From an uncultured Faecalicatena sp. (lineage in GTDB: Bacteria > Bacillota > Clostridia > Lachnospirales > Lachnospiraceae), in the NCBI GenBank assembly GCA_948468385.1, contig CAOKHZ010000006.1, forward strand, positions 93,697-157,696: DNA of 64,000 nt, written 5' to 3'. The translations under genes and the position numbers were made by a program. Position 1 is the first letter of the stretch. Each line of letters starts with the position of its first letter. The notes under the pieces were generated by a model that worked only from the letters and a program-made list of their open reading frames with translations, was not told the DNA's origin and made no database searches. Below, in pieces: positions 17,773 through 26,884 of the stretch.

Positions 17773-19248
17773 ATGATTAATCTAAAATCGAGAACCCTTG
17801 GCGTAACTCTCGCACTCACGCTGTCATTGACCACTTTTGCCGCGACCGGCTGCGCCAAGACGGAAGACGGCGGCAAAGAAGAATTGCCAAAAGCCGACAA
17901 GCAAGAGACAACATTCGTTACAGAAGATGAGGTGACCCCCATCGAAGAAAACCGCCTGACCGGCCTCAACATCGCTTATCTCGGTTCTTCCGTCATGGAA
18001 GGGACGGGAAACGACGGGGTTTCCTTTGTCGAATTCATTGCCAAGAGAAATAATGGCACTTACGTTAAGGACACCAAGGCAGACAGTACAATGGCCGACA
18101 CCGGCGAAGATTCCTATGTGCAGCGCGTCCAAAAGATGGACAAGGAAGCAAAGATTGACGCCTTCATCTGCGAAATCCCGTTCGCGGACGTGGACAAGAA
18201 CGTCCCAATTGGTGAAATCAAGGACGCGGCGACTCTCGATGACCTAGAGGCGTTGGAGGACTTCGATACCACCACGACAGCGGGGGCGATGGAATACATT
18301 TTCAACTATGCGAAACAGACCTGGAACTGCCCGGTCATGTTCTACACCAACGTAAAGACCGATAACGAGGATTACCAGAAACTGGTGGAACTTGGCTGGA
18401 AAATGCGGACGAAGTGGAAAACCGGCATGCTGGACGCATGGTATCAATTAAGCACCGACACGGACAGCTTTGACGAATACATGGCAGATGAGACGCATCC
18501 CAGCGGAAAAGGTTATTTGGAATGGATTACGCCATTCATCGAAAGCAAAATCCCCGGCATAATACATGATTATGACATATCCCTTATCAATGCCAGACCA
18601 GAATACGCGCTGAACGCGGTCGCCACAAACGAGCCGAACATCCTGACCGGCAAACATATAATTTACCTCGGCTCCTCCGTGACCTACGGCGCGTCCAGCG
18701 ACCAGCTTTCCTTCGTGGAATACATTGCCAAGAGAAATGACACGACGTACACGAAAGAAGCCATGTCCGGCACGACACTGGTGGACAACAACGGCGGCTC
18801 CTACATCCAGCGCATGCTGAACAATATCGACACGAACGAAAAAGCCGACTTGTTCGTGTGCCAGCTTTCCACCAATGACGCAACGACGAATCAGCCGATG
18901 GGCGAAATTAGCGATTCCACCAACTTGGACGACTTTGACACGACGACGGTTATGGGTGCCATGGAATACGTCATTTGCTACGCCAAACAGACTTGGAACT
19001 GTCCGGTCATGTTCTACACCGGAACAAAATATGACAGCGACCAGTATGCGAAAATGGTCGAGGCATTAAAGCAGCTTCAGGCCAAGTACGGCATCGGCGT
19101 GATTAACATGTGGGACAATTTAGACACCAACATCCCGCAGTACGACGAGTACATGGCCGACGAAATTCACCCGAACCGCGCAGGATATTTGAACTGGTGG
19201 ACGCCATACATGGAACAATGCATGATAGAATACCTTTCACAACAATAA
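17773..19248 (+). CDS. Lipoprotein with two tandem SGNH-hydrolase domains
   Basis: A 491-residue surface lipoprotein. The signal peptide ends in the lipobox TFAATGC (Cys27). Two halves follow that are clear repeats of each other (about 65-275 and 293-491): each starts YLGSSV, has SFVE(F/Y)IAKRN, VMFYTNVK or VMFYTGTK and ends DETHPSGKGY or DEIHPNRAGY. This is the SGNH/GDSL esterase fold with block I Ser and block V Asp-x-x-His. The block III Asn is present in the second half (LSTNDATT) but replaced in the first (IPFADVD), so only the second half is likely fully active. Strong AGGAGGG site before the ATG. Substrate unknown, probably acylated or acetylated glycans. Confidence 0.88.
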   Translation: MINLKSRTLGVTLALTLSLTTFAATGCAKTEDGGKEELPKADKQETTFVTEDEVTPIEENRLTGLNIAYLGSSVMEGTGNDGVSFVEFIAKRNNGTYVKDTKADSTMADTGEDSYVQRVQKMDKEAKIDAFICEIPFADVDKNVPIGEIKDAATLDDLEALEDFDTTTTAGAMEYIFNYAKQTWNCPVMFYTNVKTDNEDYQKLVELGWKMRTKWKTGMLDAWYQLSTDTDSFDEYMADETHPSGKGYLEWITPFIESKIPGIIHDYDISLINARPEYALNAVATNEPNILTGKHIIYLGSSVTYGASSDQLSFVEYIAKRNDTTYTKEAMSGTTLVDNNGGSYIQRMLNNIDTNEKADLFVCQLSTNDATTNQPMGEISDSTNLDDFDTTTVMGAMEYVICYAKQTWNCPVMFYTGTKYDSDQYAKMVEALKQLQAKYGIGVINMWDNLDTNIPQYDEYMADEIHPNRAGYLNWWTPYMEQCMIEYLSQQ

Positions 19249-19280
19249 ATATTTGACAAGCATTCAATGGGGTCGTCTAA

Positions 19281-19298
19281 AAACGGACGGCTCCGTTT
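19281..19298 (+). terminator. Small hairpin after the SGNH gene
   Basis: AAACGGA and TCCGTTT pair around a four-base loop, followed by CCATTTTC, 33 bases after the SGNH stop. Confidence 0.5.
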
Positions 19299-19429
19299 CC
19301 ATTTTCAAATGATTTTCCAATCCCCACCCGTTCCGAATTATAAGAGAAAGACAGTTGACTTTATTCTTCAGCCACTTTAAGGAAAAGCATTTTAATTGGA
19401 GATATAGTAAGAAGAAATCGTCACAAGAA

Positions 19430-19467
19430 GGGGAGCGGCCACGCAGATTGTGAGCGGCTCGCTCCCC
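19430..19467. terminator. Terminator hairpin between convergent SGNH and P-type ATPase genes
   Basis: GGGGAGCG pairs with CGCTCCCC and is followed by CCTCTTTCCTTTTCATTTT. It lies 18 bases beyond the P-type ATPase stop. It is the intact-locus version of the hairpin at 17307-17345. Confidence 0.6.
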
Positions 19468-19484
19468 CCTCTTTCCTTTTCATT

Positions 19485-22277
19485 TTACCCTTGTTTACCC
19501 AACATCCGATGCGACATCACCAATATTTCATGCGCCAGCACCGGAAACGCCGCCAGGATCATCAACACGAACCATTCTTCCATGGACAGCATGGTCGTCC
19601 CGAACCATTGTACCAGGACGGGAACCTCCGTCACCGCCAGTTGCAATGAAAATCCCGCCACGAACGCCACCGCCATCAGGGAGTTGAACGTGCGCCGTTT
19701 TGAAAACACCGAGCTTCTCACGTCCTGCATCCCGAGCGCGTGGAACAGCTGCGACATTCCCAGTACGGTAAACGCGTAAGTCTGCGAACGCGCCAGTATC
19801 TGCGGGTCGCCAAATATTCCCCGGATGTTTTCCAAAGACAGCTGCATCTGTCCCTCCGTCATGATTTCCCACGGTAGCTTCAAAAACGCGGTCAGGCTGA
19901 TGGCCGCAATCAAAAGACCGTAAAACACCGTGCACTCCCATCCACCGTCGTCAAACATCCCCTCCTCTGCCGGCCTGGGCGGGCAATCCATCAATGCGTC
20001 ATTATCGTTTTTATCCACTCCCAGAGCCAGCGCGGGCAGGGAATCGGTAATCAGGTTAATCCATAAAATGTGGCTTGCCTTAAGCGGCGAGGCCAATCCG
20101 GCCAGCACCGCCACGAACATGGTGATGATTTCGCCAAAATTGGAGGACAACAAGAACAATACCGTCTTCTTAATGTTTTCATATATGCCGCGCCCCTCTT
20201 CTATCGCCTTTTCTATCGTGGCAAAATTGTCATCCGTCAATACCATGTCGGCTGCCTGCGCCGCCACGTCCGTCCCGCACATTCCCATGGCAATACCGAT
20301 GTCGGCCATGCTAAGCGACGGCGCGTCGTTGACCCCGTCGCCGGTCATGGCGACAATGTTTCCGGACGACTTTAGCATTCGCACGATTTGCACCTTGTGC
20401 TCGGGCGACACGCGGGCAAATACGGATATTTCCGGCAACCTTTCCTGCAACCGTTCTTCTCCCAACCGGTCCATTTCCTCCCCGGTCATGCATTGCGAGG
20501 CTTCCCTGGCTATCCCCAGTTCCTTGGCGATGGCTAACGCGGTGTCCGCATGGTCGCCGGTAATCATGACCGTGCGCACCCCTGCCTTGCGAAACTTCAG
20601 AACCGCCTCCGCCGCCTCGGGACGAACCGGATCCTTCATCGCCGCCAGCCCGACAAAAATCATGTCTTTTTCATTCATCAGGTTCGTGCCCTTCTTCATG
20701 GCCAACGCCAGCACCCGCAAGGCCTGCGAGGACATCTCGCCAAGCACCGCGTTAATCCGCGCCCGCTTCGCATCCGTCAGCGGCTGAACCGAACCGTTCA
20801 AATATATTTTCGTGCAACGCCTCAGTACCACGTCCGGCGCGCCCTTCGTATACGAGATGTCACCCCCGCCCGCCGCGTTTGCCACGCCACCGTCCTTTTG
20901 CTCCGTGCCATCTTCCCACGCGCCGTCCTTTTGCTCCGCGCCTTTCTCCCACGCTTCCGCGTTCGCCAGCTTGCCGCAATGATGCAGCGTCGTCATCATT
21001 TTTCTCGCGGAATCAAACGCCTTCTCGTCAATCCGCGGGAAATCTATCATCTCCCGCTCCTTTCGTATTCCGCAACCCGCCGCCATTTTCAGCAGGGCGA
21101 TTTCCGTCGGGTCGCCAATTTCCGCCGCCACGCGCTCTTCCTGCGAGGGCAGGGCCGCGTCATTGCAGAGCGCGAACCCGCGCAAAAATTCCAACGGGAT
21201 TTCCGCTTGTTCCTGGATATAATCCAAAGAAATGGGTACTACTTTCTCATTGACATAACATTGCGTCACCGTCATCTTGTTCTGCGTGAGCGTCCCCGTC
21301 TTGTCCGAACAGACCACGTTGACCGAACCAAGCGTCTCCACCGAGGGAAGCTTCCTAATAATCGTATGTACCTTCACCATCCGCGACACGCTCATCGCCA
21401 GCACGATGGTCACGATGGCCGGAAGTCCCTCCGGCACCGCCGCCACCGCCAGCGAGATGGCCGTGATCAACATTTCCAGGATATTGCGATGCTGCAAGAC
21501 CGCGATGACGAACAGCAGAACGCACAAGCCGACCGAAAGAATGCTGAGGATTTTCCCCAGTTCGGCCAAACGCTTTTGCAGCGGCGTAAGCTCGCGCGGC
21601 GTCGCCTTAATAAAGGAAGCGATTTTTCCAATTTCCGTGTCCATTCCGGTGGCAATGACCACGCCCTCCCCGCGCCCCGCCGTCACCATCGTGGACATGA
21701 ACGCTTCGTTCTTTCGCTCGGCCGGCTGCAGTTTTTTCTCTGCCTGAAAGTTCGCGTCCTTTAAGGACGGATACGGCTCCCCCGTCAACGCCGCCTCCTC
21801 CACCTTCAAATTCCAACTGCGAACGAGGCGAACGTCCGCCGGAACCTGCGCCCCCGTTTCCAATACCACGATGTCGCCCGTCACGAGCGTGTCCGCCGCC
21901 ACCTTGCAGACCTTCCCGCTCCTACGCACGAGCGCGTGCGGGCTTGTCATCTTTTTGAGCGAATCCAGTGCCTTCTGCGCCTTTCCCTCCTGAATCACCC
22001 CGACCGTCGCGTTGACCAGAACCACCACGACGATAATCAACGCATCGCTGATTTCCCGTAATAAAAATGAGACGAACGCCGCTACCAAGAGCACGCAAAT
22101 CAACGGATCGTTTAACTGCTCAAAAAACGCTTCCGGCGCGCTCTTTTTATGCCCTTGCTCCAATTCGTTCGGCCCGTTCGCCTTAAGCCTCTTTTCCGCC
22201 TCCAGCGTGCCAAGTCCCCTCTTTATGTCCGTGCGGAAATGCGCCGCGACCTCCTGCGCCGATTTTTCCTCAAACAA
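19485..22277 (-). CDS. Calcium-type P-type ATPase (P2, cation exporting)
   Basis: A ~930-residue P2-type ATPase with N-terminal cation-ATPase domain, TGEPYPS actuator loop, membrane motif VAAVPEGLPAIVT, phosphorylation site CSDKTGTLTQNKMT (Asp about residue 323), KGAPDVVLRRC nucleotide site, MITGDHADTALAIAKELG, TGDGVNDAPSLSMADIGIAMG and the C-terminal membrane domain. It likely exports Ca2+ from the cytoplasm. A lineage-specific insert in the N domain (about 439-472) is built from a 33-bp tandem repeat (KGAEQKDGAWEDGTEQKDG). I start at TTG 22277, since AAGGGGGAG lies 5 bases upstream; the longer GTG start at 22295 lacks a site. A partial second copy lies at 17361-17542. Confidence 0.9.
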   Translation of the reverse strand: MFEEKSAQEVAAHFRTDIKRGLGTLEAEKRLKANGPNELEQGHKKSAPEAFFEQLNDPLICVLLVAAFVSFLLREISDALIIVVVVLVNATVGVIQEGKAQKALDSLKKMTSPHALVRRSGKVCKVAADTLVTGDIVVLETGAQVPADVRLVRSWNLKVEEAALTGEPYPSLKDANFQAEKKLQPAERKNEAFMSTMVTAGRGEGVVIATGMDTEIGKIASFIKATPRELTPLQKRLAELGKILSILSVGLCVLLFVIAVLQHRNILEMLITAISLAVAAVPEGLPAIVTIVLAMSVSRMVKVHTIIRKLPSVETLGSVNVVCSDKTGTLTQNKMTVTQCYVNEKVVPISLDYIQEQAEIPLEFLRGFALCNDAALPSQEERVAAEIGDPTEIALLKMAAGCGIRKEREMIDFPRIDEKAFDSARKMMTTLHHCGKLANAEAWEKGAEQKDGAWEDGTEQKDGGVANAAGGGDISYTKGAPDVVLRRCTKIYLNGSVQPLTDAKRARINAVLGEMSSQALRVLALAMKKGTNLMNEKDMIFVGLAAMKDPVRPEAAEAVLKFRKAGVRTVMITGDHADTALAIAKELGIAREASQCMTGEEMDRLGEERLQERLPEISVFARVSPEHKVQIVRMLKSSGNIVAMTGDGVNDAPSLSMADIGIAMGMCGTDVAAQAADMVLTDDNFATIEKAIEEGRGIYENIKKTVLFLLSSNFGEIITMFVAVLAGLASPLKASHILWINLITDSLPALALGVDKNDNDALMDCPPRPAEEGMFDDGGWECTVFYGLLIAAISLTAFLKLPWEIMTEGQMQLSLENIRGIFGDPQILARSQTYAFTVLGMSQLFHALGMQDVRSSVFSKRRTFNSLMAVAFVAGFSLQLAVTEVPVLVQWFGTTMLSMEEWFVLMILAAFPVLAHEILVMSHRMLGKQG

Positions 22278-22323
22278 AATCACTCCCCCTTCCACTGCCG
22301 CTCATGTGGCTTGTACCGATATA

Positions 22324-22447
22324 CCGTTACGGTCAGTCAAGGCTGAACCGTAACGGCATATGGCCATTAAAATCGCTTCGCGATGGGCCATAGCCTTGTC
22401 CCCATCACGTTTTCGTCAGGTCAGCGCAGTAAATGCGCAGACCTGAC
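22324..22447. repeat. Cluster of three hairpins
   Basis: Hairpin 1, 22324-22356: CCGTTACGGTCAG against CTGAACCGTAACGG. Hairpin 2, 22359-22392: TATGGCC/GGGCCATA with an inner ATCGC/GCGAT stem. Hairpin 3, 22415-22447: GTCAGGTC plus AGCGCA against TGCGCAGACCTGAC. They fill the gap between the stop of the ABC ATPase gene and the start of the P-type ATPase gene. Confidence 0.75.
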
Positions 22448-22508
22448 TGAAATGTATCGACATATCACATCATATGCCGCGGCGGGGGAGGATATGACGG
22501 AAAAAATA

Positions 22509-23132
22509 TCACTGCAACTCTCCTTTTTTCAGTCGGAGGATTACGTCAGCCTGCCTCGCAAGTTCGTTCGAATGTGTCACGATGATGACACATTTCTTCA
22601 TCTGATGCGCACATTCCTTCAAAATGTCTGCAATCGGGGCCGCCGTGTCTTCATCAAGGTTTCCCGTCGGCTCGTCCGCAAGAATGACGCTCGCGTCAGA
22701 GGCCAGCGCACGGGCGATTGCCACCCGTTGCTGCTGCCCGCCGGAAAGCTTCAGCACGTTTCTCCTCGCCTCCTCCCTCGTAATCCCCAAACGCTCCAAG
22801 AGCGGCAACGGCGGCAGTTTGGATGTCAAGGCCACGTTCTCGATAGGCGTCATATAATCTATCAAATTATAGTTTTGAAAAATAAATGCCACATTGTTCT
22901 TACGATGCCATGCAAGCCCCCTTTTCTGGATATCTTCTCCCTGAAACAACACTTGTCCCCGGGACGGGTGGTCCAATCCTCCAAGCAGGGAAAGCAGGGT
23001 CGTTTTCCCGCATCCGGACGGGCCGAGGATGGCATAAATTTTTTCCGCCTCAAATTCGGCGGATATGTTTTTAAGCACTTTCTTATTTCCGTCATAAGAA
23101 TATTGAACATTACAAATTTTCATGATACACAT
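22509..23132 (-). CDS. ABC transporter ATP-binding protein (MacB/LolD type)
   Basis: A 207-residue ATPase of the MacB/LolD/FtsE class. Walker [10 protein letters not shown] at ~36-44, Q-loop [16 protein letters not shown], signature [16 protein letters not shown], Walker [14 protein letters not shown]-loop IIVTHS. It should power the two FtsX-type permeases encoded upstream on the same strand. AAGGAGGG lies 7 bases before the ATG. A 119-bp dispersed repeat separates it from the permease gene before it. With the divergent RR/HK pair it resembles self-protection systems against membrane-active compounds (inference). Confidence 0.92.
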   Translation of the reverse strand: MCIMKICNVQYSYDGNKKVLKNISAEFEAEKIYAILGPSGCGKTTLLSLLGGLDHPSRGQVLFQGEDIQKRGLAWHRKNNVAFIFQNYNLIDYMTPIENVALTSKLPPLPLLERLGITREEARRNVLKLSGGQQQRVAIARALASDASVILADEPTGNLDEDTAAPIADILKECAHQMKKCVIIVTHSNELARQADVILRLKKGELQ

Positions 23133-23164
23133 TTTGGCACCCTCCTTAACTCATCATTGAAACA

Positions 23165-23283
23165 AAAAGTCCGGCTTGCCGGACTCTCGCGCCGGAGCGC
23201 GGCTGCGGCAGCAACCATTTTCCTTAGGCGCGAAGTGTGCATCCCTCGAAGGGTTTTGTATTATAGGGAACGAAGTTTCCTAT
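23165..23283. repeat. 120-bp dispersed repeat, copy 2
   Basis: Matches 6014-6133 along its full length in the same orientation, with the same end hairpins. It lies within the ABC operon and its right end supplies the TAG stop codon of the permease gene at 23280-23282. Confidence 0.85.
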
Positions 23284-24581
23284 GATACAAAAATGTCCCT
23301 CGGTCGTAATCGAACGACCGTCCACGAGGAAGCAAGAACCGACACGGCAATCAGTAAAATTCCCACCAAATAGAGCGGGACTAAATAAGCCGCCGAAATC
23401 CGCACGTCAAGCCCCGCGGTTCCCGCCGCCACTCTGGATAACAAAAACACACTCACCCTTTTTGCAACCAGGCCGCCAAACGGCATGGACACCGCAAATG
23501 AAACGACGGCCACGACAAAAGTCTCTGTAAAAAGCTGTAAAATAATATTTACTTTGCTTTTGCCAATGGAAAGCAAGATTCCGATTTCTCTTTTACGTCC
23601 CCTGATCCAAATGGTCAAAAGCAGCGTCAAAATACCGGCACTGACAACGGAAATCAGAATCATCGCCGTGTTCACCAGGCTTTGCAGGGACTCTAAAGGA
23701 GTGGAAATCGCGTCGATTTCCTCCGTGTCAATGGTCAGCTTCAAGGTCTTGCCCTCCAACTCTGGCAATGCAGATATTTGGTCGTAAACACTCTGGACGC
23801 AGGCGGGGTCTTCCACATAAATCGTCAACTGATAATAGCCTTCCTCGTCGAAGATGCCTTTGAAAATGTCCTTTACCGCCGCATAATCGACATAGCCGCA
23901 ATTTGCCGGAATTTCGTCAACCGTCAGGGCGTTTCCTGCCACCCCTTTTGTGCCGTCAAAAATTCCCACGATTTCAAACGTGGCTTTCGAGTCCGAGTCC
24001 AAACAATACATCGTCACGTCATCCCCGACGGACAGTTGATTGTAATCCGCAAGCTCTTTTGAAATCAGGCAGGTGTAAATGTCGTCGGGCGTGATGTGCC
24101 TGCCATCCACCAGTCTATATTTGCCGCTTTGGAACGCCTTGCATTTTTTCGACGACAACGTCGCGGTATAGCTCGACGCCTCGCCGTACGGCGTATAGCT
24201 TAACCCCAAGGCGGCGGGCAGGTATTTGAAGTCAACGCCCGCGCCATAATAGCTTTTTGCTTCCTCGCAATTGTAATCCACAACACCGTCGACCTTTTTT
24301 ATCGCGTCCACGATTTCCTCCGTAATCAGGTCCCCATCATAGTAGTAGGCCGTTCCCCACTCATTTTGCCGGCCGCCTCCCATGTGGCCTTCCGTGTCCG
24401 TCTCAAGCAAAATTTTTCCTCCAACCGTCGTCCGAACCCTCGCCGCCGCTTCCTTAAACGCGTCATGGATGGCAATCCCGGTGAGCATGAACGTCGCAAT
24501 CAGCGTCAGCAGCAAAAATAATACAAGCATCTTAAATCGTTGTCTCAGGCAGTATAGGCCCGCCCTTTTTACAAAACTCAT
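23280..24581 (-). CDS. ABC transporter permease, FtsX/MacB-like
   Basis: A 433-residue permease with one N-terminal span (residues ~15-37), a large extracytoplasmic MacB-type domain (~40-275) and three C-terminal spans (~300-325, 340-375, 395-425) with the FtsX core. The cytoplasmic end RLRPRDI is the usual family ending. The last codon and TAG lie in the inserted repeat at 23165-23283, so the native end may have been slightly longer. AGGAGGAGAGCG precedes the ATG, 11 bases after the stop of the other permease. Works with the ATPase at 22509 and the permease at 24592. Confidence 0.88.
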   Translation of the reverse strand: MSFVKRAGLYCLRQRFKMLVLFLLLTLIATFMLTGIAIHDAFKEAAARVRTTVGGKILLETDTEGHMGGGRQNEWGTAYYYDGDLITEEIVDAIKKVDGVVDYNCEEAKSYYGAGVDFKYLPAALGLSYTPYGEASSYTATLSSKKCKAFQSGKYRLVDGRHITPDDIYTCLISKELADYNQLSVGDDVTMYCLDSDSKATFEIVGIFDGTKGVAGNALTVDEIPANCGYVDYAAVKDIFKGIFDEEGYYQLTIYVEDPACVQSVYDQISALPELEGKTLKLTIDTEEIDAISTPLESLQSLVNTAMILISVVSAGILTLLLTIWIRGRKREIGILLSIGKSKVNIILQLFTETFVVAVVSFAVSMPFGGLVAKRVSVFLLSRVAAGTAGLDVRISAAYLVPLYLVGILLIAVSVLASSWTVVRLRPRDIFVS

Positions 24582-24591
24582 CGCTCTCCTC

Positions 24592-25953
24592 CTAACTCAT
24601 TTTCGATAAAATGTCTTTGGGTTTCAACCGCACGACCGCGATGGACGACACAAACGTGGAAACCGCCACCACGACGCACTGGCACGCGTAAATAAACAGC
24701 GTTTCGATTCCCCCTAACTTCAAATACTGTTCCATTTGAATGCCGCCGTCCATGCCCGCCCTCAATATTTCATCATTTAGCAGGTTCGGCTGCAGGCCGC
24801 CGAACAAGCTCCGGCCCAAAAAACTTGTAACGCCAAGCGAAACGATATGGGACAACGCCCATGCAAGCGCCGCCACCGACAACACTTCCAAAAGAAATCC
24901 CGCCACAATCTCCCTTTTTGATATGCCGACGCTGAGCAAAATGCCCGCCTCCTGCATCCTGCCACGCATCCGCATCATTAAGAACAAGGTCAAAACCGCC
25001 GAACTGACGACCGACACAAGGAGGAGTAATATTTTCATCAAGTCACCGAGCGAAGATAACCTATCGGCCATTCGGGAATATTGAAAATCATTGGTGCGGA
25101 TAAAATGCGTCGTCCAGTCAATGGAATCCATTTGCCTCACATTTCGCGTGACACTTTCAAGCCTGGCGGGATCCGTAATATAAAAATCAACCTCTCCCGT
25201 ATAAACGCCCACTTCACTCTCGTGCAATGTATTCAAGACATCAAGGCTCGCATAAATCTCGTTTTCGGCGACACCTGCCGTCGGTTTGATGGCGGCATCC
25301 TTCTTGTTCAGCTTATATATTCCACATACTTCGACTTGAACATAGGCCGTTTTAACAGATATTTCATCAATATACGCGCCATCGGATTCCTTAAACCTTG
25401 CATGGGTCAATGTCAAGGTATCGCCAACCGATAGCTGGTTGGCCTTTGCCAACTGCTCGCTGATGAGAATTTTTCCGCCGTCCGTCTCGGTGATATGCGC
25501 CCCTTCCGTCAAAACGGCCGTTTCGTCCGTAAAACCTGGGGCAAGCGCGGAAAACCGCAACGCCGTCACCTTTCCCATGTCACTTTCTTCGGTATGCTTT
25601 TCACCGGGAATGAAGTGAATGGCATCACTTTTGGCAAATCCATAGTTCATGGGGTTACAATATTTGATTTCCCCTATCCGCATAATCTCGTCCACTATTT
25701 TCTGAGTAATGTGAACCTTGTTTTTCTTCACCTCCGTTTCACCGTTTTCATTCATTGACACCTCGGTGTTTGCCCGGATATAGAAAGCCGCCCCAATGGA
25801 AGTCCGAATGTCTTCCACCAGCCTTTCCGACGCGTGCAAAACGCTAAAACACGAGACGAGGAAAACCGCCACGATGAAGATTATCAAAAACAAGCTTATG
25901 GTTTTCCCCCTCTTCCGTGATATATAAAGAAAAACCCTTCGTGTAAAATGCAT
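24592..25953 (-). CDS. ABC transporter permease, FtsX/MacB-like
   Basis: A 453-residue permease with the same build as its downstream partner: N-terminal span (~18-40), large periplasm-like outer domain with a MacB core, three C-terminal spans and the ending VRLKPKDILSKMS. Both permeases are related but clearly diverged, suggesting a heterodimer. It is the first gene of the three-gene ABC operon and faces the response regulator gene across a 250-bp divergent promoter region. The ribosome site (GGAG) is 13 bases before the ATG, which is far. Confidence 0.88.
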   Translation of the reverse strand: MHFTRRVFLYISRKRGKTISLFLIIFIVAVFLVSCFSVLHASERLVEDIRTSIGAAFYIRANTEVSMNENGETEVKKNKVHITQKIVDEIMRIGEIKYCNPMNYGFAKSDAIHFIPGEKHTEESDMGKVTALRFSALAPGFTDETAVLTEGAHITETDGGKILISEQLAKANQLSVGDTLTLTHARFKESDGAYIDEISVKTAYVQVEVCGIYKLNKKDAAIKPTAGVAENEIYASLDVLNTLHESEVGVYTGEVDFYITDPARLESVTRNVRQMDSIDWTTHFIRTNDFQYSRMADRLSSLGDLMKILLLLVSVVSSAVLTLFLMMRMRGRMQEAGILLSVGISKREIVAGFLLEVLSVAALAWALSHIVSLGVTSFLGRSLFGGLQPNLLNDEILRAGMDGGIQMEQYLKLGGIETLFIYACQCVVVAVSTFVSSIAVVRLKPKDILSKMS

Positions 25954-26061
25954 CCGATTTTTTCAACTCCTTTCCATTTTCGTGCGTCGACACCATGAAA
26001 ATCATATGACTCTTTGATTTGTTTTTGATTTGCTTTTTGTGAGAAATACATTTGATTGAAA

Positions 26062-26090
26062 GTTACTTTTCACGGAGCGGGGAAAGTAAT
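26062..26090. repeat. Palindromic repeat family GTTACTTTTCACGG, copy 1
   Basis: GTTACTTTTCACGGAGCG then GGGAAAGTAAT; the ends pair. Three further copies in the same orientation are at 31524-31555, 63398-63421 and 63947-63970. This copy lies in the divergent promoter region between the ABC operon and the two-component genes. Confidence 0.8.
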
Positions 26091-26140
26091 GATTGAAAAA
26101 ATAAATTGAAAAAACTAACCAAAAACCAATAAAAATATTT

Positions 26141-26146
26141 TATAAT
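26141..26146 (+). promoter_or_regulatory. -10 box of the response regulator gene
   Basis: TATAAT 58 bases before the regulator ATG. No good -35 is found at the right distance, which would suit a promoter that needs an activator such as the regulator itself. Confidence 0.4.
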
Positions 26147-26203
26147 GACATCGGTATACGAATGGCAACACGCATCGTCATCAGATTCGGAGGAGGTTTT
26201 CGA

Positions 26204-26884
26204 ATGGACAAGAAAATTTTAATCGTCGAGGATGAAGCAGCGATACAAAAAATACTGGCGGAACCGCTCACGTTCGCGGGATACGAAGTTACCACCGCGT
26301 CGGATGGATTAGAAGGTATCAATACATTTCACAAACAAGCGTTTGACCTTGTTTTGTTGGACATCATGCTGCCCAAGATTGACGGATATACCGTATGTGA
26401 GATGATACGTCAGAAGTCGCAAATCCCGATTATTCTTTTAACCGCACTTGACACGGAAGAGGCGCAAATAGAAGGCTTTGACAAATTGGCGGATGATTAT
26501 ATTACAAAGCCGTTTTCCATAAAGCTCGTCTTAAAGCGCGTGGAAGCCCTTTTGCGGCGCGCGGCATCGGATACGACATCGGATATGGCATCGGACATGA
26601 TTCATTATAAAGAAATTACGGTAAACGAAACGGAACGAACGGTTACCGTTTCTGGAAGCGAGGTAGCACTTACCCACTTGGAATTTGAAATCCTATTGCT
26701 GTTTCTCAAAAACAACGGCCGTGTTTTTACAAGGGACGACCTTCTCAACCTTGTCTGGGGCTATGACTTCGTGGGCGATGAAAAAGGCGTAAACTTCCAT
26801 ATCATGAACCTGCGTAAAAAATTGCATGTAGATTATATTGAAACGGTCAGAGGGGTGGGATATAAAATTGCGAAGGAAAATTAA
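26204..26884 (+). CDS. OmpR/PhoB-family response regulator
   Basis: A 226-residue regulator: receiver domain 1-118 with phospho-acceptor Asp53 (LLDIMLP), acidic pair at VEDE, Thr/Lys in LLTA and TKPFS; winged-helix DNA-binding domain ~130-226 ending VDYIETVRGVGYKIA. The start at 26204 has GGAGGAGG 7 bases upstream; an ATG at 26162 does not. It overlaps the histidine kinase gene downstream and lies divergent from a MacB-type ABC exporter, which it probably controls. Confidence 0.93.
   Translation: MDKKILIVEDEAAIQKILAEPLTFAGYEVTTASDGLEGINTFHKQAFDLVLLDIMLPKIDGYTVCEMIRQKSQIPIILLTALDTEEAQIEGFDKLADDYITKPFSIKLVLKRVEALLRRAASDTTSDMASDMIHYKEITVNETERTVTVSGSEVALTHLEFEILLLFLKNNGRVFTRDDLLNLVWGYDFVGDEKGVNFHIMNLRKKLHVDYIETVRGVGYKIAKEN

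Noticed and set aside
23176-23373. Small coding frame in the 120-bp repeat
   Set aside because: The translated similarity with the frame at 5948-6166 comes only from the repeat itself; it lacks a ribosome site.
26162-26203. Longer start of the response regulator
   Set aside because: No ribosome site, and the extra residues do not belong to a receiver domain, whereas GGAGGAGG is placed ideally for 26204.
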